DNA of 41,400 nucleotides from an uncultured Candidatus Melainabacteria bacterium (GTDB lineage Bacteria; Cyanobacteriota; Vampirovibrionia; Gastranaerophilales; Gastranaerophilaceae): positions 1 to 41,400 of the forward strand of contig CAKUVB010000002.1 of assembly GCA_934693215.1 (NCBI GenBank), given 5' to 3'. The translations under genes were made by a program, and so were the position numbers. Positions 17,140 through 24,046 of this stretch are shown here, one piece after another. The notes beneath the pieces were generated by a model. That model saw only the letters and a list, made by a program, of their open reading frames with translations. It did not search any database and was not told where the DNA came from. The number at the start of each line of letters is the position of its first letter. The first letter of the stretch is position 1.

Positions 17140-18372
17140 ATGAAGAAAAACTTATTAATAATCGGAAATTCAGCTAAAGAATACGCATTAGCAAAATTAT
17201 TTGTTGAACAATTCAATGTGTTTGTTGCCCCTGGTAATGATGCAATTTCTGAATTCGCAACTGTTGTAGATATTAGAGAAAACAATGTTGCAGAACTTGT
17301 AGATTTTGCTTTGGAAAATGATATTGCATTTACGATTTGTTCATCTGAAATAGCAATTAAATCAGATATTGCAAGATTGTTTGAAATAAATAATTTAAAA
17401 ATATTTGCACCAACAGCAAGTGCATCATCATTCGCTACAAGTAAATCTGTAGGCAAAAAGCTTATGTATAAACTAAAAATTCCAACACCAAGATTTGGAA
17501 TTTTTGAAAAGAAACCACTTGCTATTGATTATGTTAAAAACTCTCGCATGCCTGTTGTTATCAAAACTGATTCTCATAAAACAAACGGAGTTATGGTTTG
17601 TCCAACAGAAACAATTGCGAAATCGTTTATAGAAGATTGTTTTTTTGCAGGTGAAGAAAAAATAATTATTGAAGAATATGTGCATGGAACAAACTTTTCT
17701 TTATATGCAATTACTGACGGATACAAAATTTTGCCGATTGGTTCAATCGTTGATTACAAATTTTCTCTAGAAGGTAATGGTGGAATAATAACTTCTGGAA
17801 TGGGGGCTTATTCTCCTTGTATCAAGCTTACTGATGACCAAATTGCGTATATTATTGGTGATATAGCTTATCCTCTGATTGATTCTCTTGAAAAACAGGG
17901 TAATCCTTATCTTGGGATAATAGGTTTTGACGGAATTGTTACTTCTGAAGGCAAGATTTCTATTTTTGAATGTAATACATTTTTAAGAAACCACGATGCA
18001 CAATGTATTTTATCTTTAATAAATCAAGATGTTTATAAGTTAATGGAAGCTTGTGTTATAGGCTCTTTTTCAGATGATTATAACTATATTGATACAAAAG
18101 ATGAATTTGCAGTTGCAGGGGTTTTATCATCAGGTAAAAGCAAGAATTCTGTAATAGAAGGTCTTGATGACTTGCAAGACAATACGATGGTTGCTCATCT
18201 TAATACAAAACGAAATGAGTATTTGGAATACGAAACTCAAGGTAATAGTGCTTTGGTTGTTACAACTATTGCAAAAACACTTTCTCGAGCAAAAAAAGCA
18301 TTGTATGAAGAACTTGAGTTTATTGAGTTTGAAGGCAAAAAATATCGAAAAGATATTTGTTTTAATGATTGA
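17140..18372 (+). CDS. purD: Divergent phosphoribosylamine--glycine ligase (PurD-like ATP-grasp)
   Basis: A 410-residue ATP-grasp protein of PurD length and layout, which would ligate glycine to phosphoribosylamine in purine synthesis. Seen: an N-terminal fold opening NLLIIGNSAKEYALA where classic PurD has a glycine-rich GxGGREHALA; ATP-grasp segment PVVIKTDSHKTNGV (138-151); TSGMGAYSP (218-225), the clearest PurD signature; and metal ligands Glu277 and Asn279 in FECNTFLRNHDAQ, where normal PurD reads ExNxRFGDPEtQ. The loss of RFGDPE and the glycine loop makes this a divergent copy. It may be the cell's only GARS or a relative acting on another amine. The gene has its own promoter with no leader. 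Confidence 0.78.
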   Translation: MKKNLLIIGNSAKEYALAKLFVEQFNVFVAPGNDAISEFATVVDIRENNVAELVDFALENDIAFTICSSEIAIKSDIARLFEINNLKIFAPTASASSFATSKSVGKKLMYKLKIPTPRFGIFEKKPLAIDYVKNSRMPVVIKTDSHKTNGVMVCPTETIAKSFIEDCFFAGEEKIIIEEYVHGTNFSLYAITDGYKILPIGSIVDYKFSLEGNGGIITSGMGAYSPCIKLTDDQIAYIIGDIAYPLIDSLEKQGNPYLGIIGFDGIVTSEGKISIFECNTFLRNHDAQCILSLINQDVYKLMEACVIGSFSDDYNYIDTKDEFAVAGVLSSGKSKNSVIEGLDDLQDNTMVAHLNTKRNEYLEYETQGNSALVVTTIAKTLSRAKKALYEELEFIEFEGKKYRKDICFND

Positions 18373-18769
18373 GTTATGTAATTGTTTTTTCCTGTCATTC
18401 AGAGCCTTTAGGCGAAGAATCTCATGTAAGCCTTGTTGGAGATATTTCGCTACTGCTCAATATGACGGAATGATGAAGGTTGTTTTGGATTGCTTCAAAA
18501 TCAAATATTTTTCGCAATGACGTATTCTATGCAATGACTGGTTTTTATGTCATTACGAGGGAATGTAATGACCGAAGTAATCCAGTTCCTTCAACAAACA
18601 CTAAATAAATTTAATATGCCTAGATTGATTATTTACTGGATTGCCACGTCACTTCGTGACTCGCAATGACGAATTTACGTTATTACGAGGGATAGTGAAA
18701 TGATGACAGATAACATGTCATGAATTAAATAAAAATGAATCTATTAATTATTTTTTAAACAAATATAAA
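18373..18769. repeat. Intergenic cluster of dispersed palindromic repeats
   Basis: No credible gene. At least four repeat units occur: an imperfect inverted repeat at 18394-18466 (GTCATTCAGAG...GCGAAGAATCTC against GAGATATTTCGC...ATATGAC); a short unit at 18486-18520 (TGGATTGC...CGCAATGAC); a pair of opposed units at 18549-18585 (GTCATTACGAG...GAAGTAATCCAG) and 18637-18670 (TGGATTGCCACGTCACTTCG onward); and a worn unit near 18678-18707. The same units, including the spacer of the opposed pair, recur at 35.7-36.3 kb. This GTCATTGCGAG/GCAATCCA type of element is known as a dispersed non-coding repeat in several bacterial groups. Confidence 0.85.
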
Positions 18770-18800
18770 AAATAGTGAGCAGATTTTCTACTCACTATTT
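18770..18800. terminator. Bidirectional terminator at the end of the iron alcohol dehydrogenase gene
   Basis: Perfect 10-bp stem AAATAGTGAG / CTCACTATTT with an 11-base loop and A/T-rich flanks on both sides; it can end transcription of the minus-strand dehydrogenase and shield the repeat region. Confidence 0.75.
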
Positions 18801-18824
18801 CTTAGTATATTCTTTTGAACAAAC

Positions 18825-20024
18825 TTATAAAGATTCTCTATAAATTGTTTCTACTGCTTCTTTTGTCGCTTTTGTAGGAGCGATACCTAAAAGACCGTCA
18901 AGAGAAGGTGTAGTAAATGCTAAATCTGTTAGAGTTTTAACATCAGCTTCTGAGAAACCTTCATCTGTTAATTTGTTCGGAACATCAACTGATTTTAACC
19001 ATTCGTAAACACCAGATGCAGCTTTTTCTGTATCAGATGCATCAGCTTTCAAACCTGCAACGATTGGCTCTAGAATATATGCAAGAGTTTCAGATTTTGC
19101 TGTATAAATGTTTCTGATAACTGCAGGAAGTAGAATTGCTAATCCTAAACCATGAGAGAAATCAGGTTTTAAAGCACTTAATGGGTGTTCAAGTGCGTGA
19201 GTATAGTGTAACAAGCCATTATCAAATGCAACACCAGCCATCATAGCTGCATAGCATAAGAAATATCTAGCTTCAAGGTCTTCGCCATTGGCAATAGCTT
19301 TTGGCAAGTATTCAGCAACCAAGTCAATAACTTGACGAGCAAGTGAAATTGAATATGGAGAAGCAACTGTTGATGTTGCAGCTTCGATTACGTGGTTTAC
19401 TGCATCAATTGAAACAAATCTTGTTTGTTTTGGTGATAATTTTGCCATAAGTTTAGGGTCGTCAATTGCGTATGTTGGATAAATGCAATCATAAGCAATT
19501 GCTGGTTTGTAATTTTTTTCTAGGATTGTTGCAACTGCAAATCTGTTTGTTTCTGTACCTGTACCATGTGTAAGGTTAATTGCAACAATTGGAGCAGCCT
19601 CTGTAGGAGTGAATTTGAACTCATAAATATCAGAAGCATTTTTGCCATCATTTTTAAGTAAGATAGCAACAGATTTACCAGCATCTGTAGGAGAACCACC
19701 ACCGATAGTTATAACGGCTTTAGCCCCAAATTCTCTTGCCATAGCTGTTGCTTCATCAATAGCTTTTGTTGTAGGGTTAGGTGTTACTTTATCATAGTTG
19801 ATATAACCAATACCGTTGTTTTTAAGGGCTTTTTCTACATAATCCCAAGCACCAGTAGATTTGTACGCATTTCTACCTGACATAACGATAAGTTTATCAA
19901 TACCTTTAGATTTTAGGTCACGTGCAATGTCTTCGATTTTTTCGATTGCACCACAACCAAAATAAACAAGAGTTCTTGTTCTAATTTCACGAACTTGATT
20001 AATGTCTATGTCTTTTTCCCACAT
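18825..20024 (-). CDS. Iron-containing alcohol dehydrogenase
   Basis: A 399-residue group III (Fe-dependent) alcohol dehydrogenase, likely reducing an aldehyde with NAD(P)H during fermentation. Seen: nucleotide-binding GGGSPTDAGKS after the N-terminal Rossmann-like half, THGTGTE, and metal-site sequences DAVNHVIEAATS (Asp and His), LLHYTHALEHPLSA and FSHGLGLAILLPAV (His). Substrate cannot be told; butanol- or 1,3-propanediol-dehydrogenase names would be guesses. ATG 20024 is chosen because AAGGAG lies seven bases upstream; a GTG at 20048 is less likely. The gene is monocistronic, with an inverted repeat spanning its promoter. Confidence 0.92.
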   Translation of the reverse strand: MWEKDIDINQVREIRTRTLVYFGCGAIEKIEDIARDLKSKGIDKLIVMSGRNAYKSTGAWDYVEKALKNNGIGYINYDKVTPNPTTKAIDEATAMAREFGAKAVITIGGGSPTDAGKSVAILLKNDGKNASDIYEFKFTPTEAAPIVAINLTHGTGTETNRFAVATILEKNYKPAIAYDCIYPTYAIDDPKLMAKLSPKQTRFVSIDAVNHVIEAATSTVASPYSISLARQVIDLVAEYLPKAIANGEDLEARYFLCYAAMMAGVAFDNGLLHYTHALEHPLSALKPDFSHGLGLAILLPAVIRNIYTAKSETLAYILEPIVAGLKADASDTEKAASGVYEWLKSVDVPNKLTDEGFSEADVKTLTDLAFTTPSLDGLLGIAPTKATKEAVETIYRESL

Positions 20025-20041
20025 AAAACTTCTCCTTTCTA

Positions 20042-20083
20042 TTGTCACAAAAATTATATCACAGTGGTAAAAAATTGTGACAA
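20042..20083 (-). promoter_or_regulatory. Iron-ADH promoter flanked by a perfect 9-bp inverted repeat
   Basis: On the minus strand an extended -10 TGATATAAT (hexamer at plus 20053-20058) is preceded by a TTGTCA-like -35 (plus 20078-20083) with a long 19-base spacer. TTGTCACAA (20042-20050) and TTGTGACAA (20075-20083) are exact reverse complements, spaced centre to centre by 33 bp, about three helical turns. One arm covers the -35, the other the transcript start. That geometry suits a repressor. The half-site does not clearly match Rex. Confidence 0.6.
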
Positions 20084-20302
20084 GAACTTTGTTAAAATTT
20101 TGATGTATTTGTGCGGATTTTGATTAAAATTTTGGGGGTTTGTGAATATATTATTTAGAATGTTTTGGTAATTAATGAGTATAAAATTTTATAATATAAA
20201 AGAAAATGATAAAAGTTAATATTGTATATCATATATTGATTTTGTTTTGGATATAGTAATAGTTCTGTTTTAGGCTTGTTTTCAACGTTTTTAAAGTTCT
20301 TG
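20084..20302. other. Intergenic region without a recognisable gene
   Basis: AT-rich spacer between the dehydrogenase promoter and the sugar-cluster promoter. I see no open frame with a ribosome binding site, no strong hairpin and no copy of the dispersed repeats. Confidence 0.6.
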
Positions 20303-20331
20303 TTGTCTTAATATGATATTTGTTATAGTAT
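20303..20331 (+). promoter_or_regulatory. Promoter of the surface-sugar cluster
   Basis: TTGTCT (20303-20308), 17-base spacer, TAGTAT (20326-20331). Expected transcript start near 20338 leaves a leader of about 40 bases with GGAG before the TTG start of the first gene. Confidence 0.55.
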
Positions 20332-20378
20332 AAAAAGATATAAATATAACATAGCATGTTATAAAACAAGGAGTTATT

Positions 20379-20777
20379 TTGAACTATAAACTCATAGATA
20401 TGAAGGTTTTTGGAGATGAGCGAGGTAAACTTGTTTCGTTAGAAGGTGGTCAGAATGTGCCATTTGATATCAAAAGAGTTTATTATATTTTTGATACTTT
20501 GCCCGACCAAGAGAGAGGAAAACACGCACATAAGAAATTGGAGCAAATAATTGTTGCAATGGACGGTGCTTGTCAGTTTGTCCTTGATGATGGCAAGACA
20601 AGAGAAACAGTTTGGTTGAATAGACCAGATGTTGGGTTGTATATTGGTGCCGGCATGTGGAGAGAAATGCGACATTTTTCTTATGGTTGCAAGCTTATGG
20701 TCTTGGCAAGCACACACTATGATGAAAAAGAATATATCAAAGATTATGATGAGTTTTTAAAAGAGGTAAATAGTTGA
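20379..20777 (+). CDS. fdtA: dTDP-4-oxo-6-deoxyglucose 3,4-ketoisomerase (FdtA/QdtA-type cupin)
   Basis: A 132-residue WxcM-type cupin that moves the keto group of dTDP-4-keto-6-deoxyglucose from C4 to C3. Seen: DERGKLVSLEGGQNVPF, then RVYYIFDT, RGKHAHKKLEQ with the histidine pair of the active site, and DGACQFVLDDG of the cupin barrel. FdtA and QdtA differ in the C4 configuration of the product and are hard to separate by eye. The start is a TTG five bases after GGAG; an ATG at 20400 would delete the conserved first strand. First gene of the cluster. Confidence 0.87.
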   Translation: MNYKLIDMKVFGDERGKLVSLEGGQNVPFDIKRVYYIFDTLPDQERGKHAHKKLEQIIVAMDGACQFVLDDGKTRETVWLNRPDVGLYIGAGMWREMRHFSYGCKLMVLASTHYDEKEYIKDYDEFLKEVNS

Positions 20778-21214
20778 TGATACATGCATTGTCAGATGTT
20801 CAAAGTAAAAATATAGGAAAAGATACAAATATTTGGCAGTATTGTGTAGTGTTACCAAATGCAAAAGTTGGTGATAATTGTAATATTTGTTCTCATTGTT
20901 TTATAGAAAATGATGTTGTTATAGGAAACAATGTGACAGTCAAAAATGGTGTTTATTTATATGATGGGATAACAGTTGAAGATGATGTTTTTATTGGTCC
21001 AAACGCAACATTTTGTAATGACAGATATCCTAAATCTAAAAATAAAGATTTTAAATTAGAACCAGTAGTTATTAAAAAAGGTGCAAGTATTGGTGCGAAT
21101 GCGACAATACTTCCGGGAGTAACTATCGGAGAAAATGCACTTGTAGGTGCTGGTGCCATTGTAACTAAAGATATTGAAGATAATGTAAAATATATAAATA
21201 ATGGAAATAAATGA
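20777..21214 (+). CDS. fdtC: dTDP-3-amino-3,6-dideoxyhexose N-acetyltransferase (FdtC/QdtC-type)
   Basis: A 145-residue left-handed beta-helix acyltransferase. Seen: hexapeptide repeats throughout (IGKDTNIW, VGDNCNI, IGNNVTVKNG, IGANATILPGVTIGENALVGAGA) with the usual FCNDRYPK loop carrying the helix-breaking insertion. It would acetylate the 3-amino group of dTDP-Fuc3N or dTDP-Qui3N. The ATG at 20777 overlaps the fdtA stop by one base (TGATG); a TTG one codon earlier is possible. Together with fdtA and the aminotransferase at 22174 this completes the three steps from dTDP-4-keto-6-deoxyglucose. Confidence 0.86.
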   Translation: MIHALSDVQSKNIGKDTNIWQYCVVLPNAKVGDNCNICSHCFIENDVVIGNNVTVKNGVYLYDGITVEDDVFIGPNATFCNDRYPKSKNKDFKLEPVVIKKGASIGANATILPGVTIGENALVGAGAIVTKDIEDNVKYINNGNK

Positions 21215-21299
21215 TAAATTATAAATTTATAAAAGAATAATGGAAATTTTTTATAAAATAAAGTAATATTTGCGATAAGAGCAAAGGAATATATATACA

Positions 21300-21496
21300 A
21301 TGTATGAACGATTAATTATTGTAATTACACCATTTTATAATTTATTGGAATGCATGAATAAACTAATAGAATTTATGTTAAATCAAACTTATTTAAAATT
21401 ATTTTACCATTTTTATTTTCAGTAATTATGTTAAAGCTATATCTTTTTGGATTAAGTTTTAATTTTTCTATTGGTCGATTCCGAAAAGATAAATAG
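21300..21496 (+). pseudogene. Degraded glycosyltransferase family 2 remnant
   Basis: From ATG 21300 (with AAAGGA upstream) a 41-codon frame begins MYERLIIVITPFYNLLECMN and contains MLNQTYLKL, the N-terminal donor-site pattern of GT2 enzymes (ITPFYN... then LNQTY). It stops at 21423-21425. A second frame reading through to 21494-21496 contains KLYLFGLSFNFSIGRF, resembling the C-terminal tail of the neighbouring DUF1796 protein (KLYFFGIRFDLLIG). About 240 central residues of a normal GT2 are absent. The simplest reading is a gene with a large internal deletion plus frameshift. The rest of the interval 21215-21552 holds nothing else I recognise. Confidence 0.6.
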
Positions 21497-21552
21497 TATC
21501 ATTAAATTTTAAGTCAAAAAGGTTTGTAATGATAATGAAAAGGATAATATAG

Positions 21553-22152
21553 ATGGAAGAATTAACTATAGAAAATATTAGAAGTTATCATAAGATGGTT
21601 GAAGAAAGTTCTAATTATGGAAAAGAGCTTGAACTTATAAGAGATATTTTTAGAAAAAATGATTTTGCTCAAACAAATGATATTAATAATATAGCTCTTA
21701 AAGTATGTTTAATTGATGCTACTAATTCTACAAATTTAAATAGATATAAAAGTAAACTATCTATATATGATATCGCAAAACATATTCAAAATATTAAAGA
21801 TTTTGATACACGTGTAAAAAATGGTGATTTAACATTAGTAAAAGAAATTGCAAATACTGGTAAAATAAATTTGTTTTCTTTTGCTACAAAATATTGTTGT
21901 TATCATAATACTCTTATTTATGATCGAGATGATTATTTTATATATGATTCATTAATTCAAGAGCATTTTCCTGAATATAATCCTAATATTACAAGTAATC
22001 AAATAAATAATTTTCGTAAAAAAATGCAATATGAAGAATACCATAAATGTTTAGATACATTTTTAGTTTTAAATGGAATTACTGTAGATATTCCAAAAAG
22101 GCGTCGTATGTTTGACCATTTTATATGGTATCAATATAGAGGCAAAAATTAA
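21553..22152 (+). CDS. Orphan protein in the sugar cluster, possible OGG/HhH-glycosylase-like fold
   Basis: A 199-residue protein with no signal peptide or membrane segment, rich in Asn, Ile, Lys and Tyr. It does not look like a sugar enzyme. The stretch INLFSFATKYCCYHN followed by YDRDDYFIYDSLIQEHFPEY resembles a motif I associate with hypothetical proteins containing an 8-oxoguanine-glycosylase-like helical fold, sometimes near defence genes; that recall is uncertain. AAAGGA lies nine bases before the ATG. The codon use is even more A/T-rich than its neighbours, and it sits with the dead GT2 between fdtC and fdtB, suggesting acquisition by transfer. Confidence 0.6.
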   Translation: MEELTIENIRSYHKMVEESSNYGKELELIRDIFRKNDFAQTNDINNIALKVCLIDATNSTNLNRYKSKLSIYDIAKHIQNIKDFDTRVKNGDLTLVKEIANTGKINLFSFATKYCCYHNTLIYDRDDYFIYDSLIQEHFPEYNPNITSNQINNFRKKMQYEEYHKCLDTFLVLNGITVDIPKRRRMFDHFIWYQYRGKN

Positions 22153-22173
22153 CAAAAAGGAAATAAATACAAA

Positions 22174-23277
22174 ATGATTAAATTTTTAGACTTAGAAAAA
22201 ATAAATAACAGGTTTCGCAGAGAAATTGATTCTGAAATAAAGGAAATACTTGATTCGGGTTGGTATCTTCAAGGCAAAAAAAATGAAGAATTTACTACAA
22301 ACTTTGCAAAGTTTTGTGGTGCAAAGCATTGTCTTGGGGTTGCAAATGGGCTTGATGCACTTAATCTTATCATAAAGGCTTATGGGTTAGGTGTTGGTGA
22401 TGAAATAATTGTGCCAGCCAATACATACATCGCCTCAATTCTTGCTATATCTCAAAATGGTTGCACTCCCGTTCTTGTTGAACCTTCTATTGAAACATAC
22501 AACATAGACCCTGAACTCATAGAAGAAAAAATAACAGAAAAAACAAAAGCAATCCTTATTGTTCATCTTTACGGTCAAGCCGTTCAAATGGATAAAATCG
22601 AGGAATTAGCGAAAAAATATAATTTAAAGATAATCGAAGATTCTGCTCAAGCTCATGGCGCAGAGGTAAATATAGGCTCGAAATTTAAAAGAGTCGGCAA
22701 TCTTGGAGATGCTTCTGCATTCTCTTTCTATCCGGGGAAAAATTTAGGTTGTATGGGTGATGGTGGTGCGATTACAACAAATGATGATGTATTATTTGAA
22801 AAAATAAAAGCTATCGCAAACTATGGTTCTGATAGAAAATATCATCACATATATAAGGGTGTAAATTCTCGTCTTGATGAGATTCAAGCAGCTATTCTAA
22901 ATGTTAAACTAAAATATTTGGAACAAGATAATCAAAGACGCAGAGAAATCTCAAAATATTATCGAGAAAATATAACTAATCCTAAAATTGTTTTGCCCAA
23001 TATTCCGTCTGACAAAGAACTTGCTCACGTCTGGCATGTATTTGTTGTGAGAACAAAAGAAAGAGATATGTTCCAAAAATATTTGTCAGAAAACGGAATT
23101 CAAACGATTATCCATTATCCGACTCCACCACACAAGCAAGGTGCATACAAAGAATGGAATAATTTGAGTTTTCCTATAACAGAAGAAATTCACGATACAA
23201 TTATAAGTCTGCCAATTTCTCCTGTTATGACTGATGAAGAAATTAAGAAAGTTGTTGAGGTAGTAAATGAGTGGTAA
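22174..23277 (+). CDS. fdtB: dTDP-3-amino-3,6-dideoxyhexose transaminase (DegT/DnrJ family)
   Basis: A 367-residue PLP-dependent sugar aminotransferase of the DegT/DnrJ/EryC1/StrS family. Seen: GVANGLDALNLIIKA for phosphate binding, PANTYIASILAI, IEDSAQAHGA with the PLP-ring aspartate, the Schiff-base lysine in SFYPGKNLG, and GVNSRLDEIQAAIL. Opening FLDLEKINNRFRREI and SGWYLQGKKNEEF match the FdtB/QdtB subgroup. It adds the 3-amino group to the FdtA product before FdtC acetylates it. AAGGAA lies upstream. Its 3' end overlaps the next gene by 11 bases. Confidence 0.9.
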   Translation: MIKFLDLEKINNRFRREIDSEIKEILDSGWYLQGKKNEEFTTNFAKFCGAKHCLGVANGLDALNLIIKAYGLGVGDEIIVPANTYIASILAISQNGCTPVLVEPSIETYNIDPELIEEKITEKTKAILIVHLYGQAVQMDKIEELAKKYNLKIIEDSAQAHGAEVNIGSKFKRVGNLGDASAFSFYPGKNLGCMGDGGAITTNDDVLFEKIKAIANYGSDRKYHHIYKGVNSRLDEIQAAILNVKLKYLEQDNQRRREISKYYRENITNPKIVLPNIPSDKELAHVWHVFVVRTKERDMFQKYLSENGIQTIIHYPTPPHKQGAYKEWNNLSFPITEEIHDTIISLPISPVMTDEEIKKVVEVVNEW

Positions 23278-24037
23278 AAAAGAATATGATTTAGTTTGCT
23301 CTCTAGGAGGAAATTGTTCTGTTGCACATAATCTTAGATTTAGGGGATTGCGAAAATTTGCCTTGCCTTTTGATTGGACATATTTTGATAATACAGATAC
23401 TGTGTATAAATTAGCAGATAGTTTCGCAAAGCATTTTAAAGACCAATTACTCAAAGAAAATTTGGAAGAATTATCAATAAATTCAGCCCATAAAGATAAA
23501 ATACAATATAAAGATATTATAACAGGGATTGTATGGGCAAATCATTTTAAAGGTCGTGATTTAATAGAATATTATAACGTTAAAAATAAAATGAATCGAA
23601 GATTTAATAGATTATTAAATCATATAGAAAAATCAAATAATATTTTATTTATTTTTGCAATGAATTATGTAGTAGAAATTGAACCTTTTAAGTATTTGTA
23701 TAATAAATTAAAAGAATTATATCCTACCAAAAATATAAATATTAAAATTTTATCATTTAATAATACTGAGGAAATAAGTATTCATTTTGAGAATTTAGAA
23801 CTATGTAAATATACGAGAGATCAAAATTTATATGATTTTACAAAAACTAATTTTGAATGGGCTTTTTTAGATGATATTAAAATGTGTAATTTACAAAATT
23901 CCAAAATAATTACTATTCAAAAAATTAAAAAAGGTATAAAAATAAATCTTATTCCTAATATATCTACCATTTTTAGATTTAAATTATATTTCTTCGGTAT
24001 AAGATTCGATTTATTAATTGGAAAAGAAAGAGAGTAA
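23267..24037 (+). CDS. DUF1796-family putative papain-like cysteine peptidase
   Basis: A 256-residue protein. The N-terminus carries the DUF1796 signature: SLGGNCSVAHNLR with the candidate nucleophile Cys, then LRKFALPFDWTYFDN. Further on WANHF supplies a candidate catalytic His. The family occurs often in capsule and glycan clusters, but its substrate is unknown; despite the 'peptidase' label, a role in attaching or processing glycans is conceivable. The C-terminus ends KLYFFGIRFDLLIGKERE, a hydrophobic-then-charged tail like that of the GT2 remnant nearby. It overlaps the aminotransferase gene and is ten bases from the next GT2. Confidence 0.83.
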   Translation: MSGKKEYDLVCSLGGNCSVAHNLRFRGLRKFALPFDWTYFDNTDTVYKLADSFAKHFKDQLLKENLEELSINSAHKDKIQYKDIITGIVWANHFKGRDLIEYYNVKNKMNRRFNRLLNHIEKSNNILFIFAMNYVVEIEPFKYLYNKLKELYPTKNINIKILSFNNTEEISIHFENLELCKYTRDQNLYDFTKTNFEWAFLDDIKMCNLQNSKIITIQKIKKGIKINLIPNISTIFRFKLYFFGIRFDLLIGKERE

Positions 24038-24046
24038 AGGGTAGAA

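Noticed and set aside
18164..18520. Open frame overlapping the end of purD and the repeats
   Set aside because: Out-of-frame reading of purD continuing into non-coding palindromic repeats, with no ribosome binding site.
18373..18769. CRISPR array
   Set aside because: Repeats are palindromic, differ in length and lack uniform spacers; no cas gene is present.
20042..20083. Rex operator upstream of the alcohol dehydrogenase
   Set aside because: The half-site TTGTGACAA and the 24-base gap do not fit the contiguous Rex palindrome I know (TTGTGA-N6-TCACAA type), so I call it only an unknown operator.
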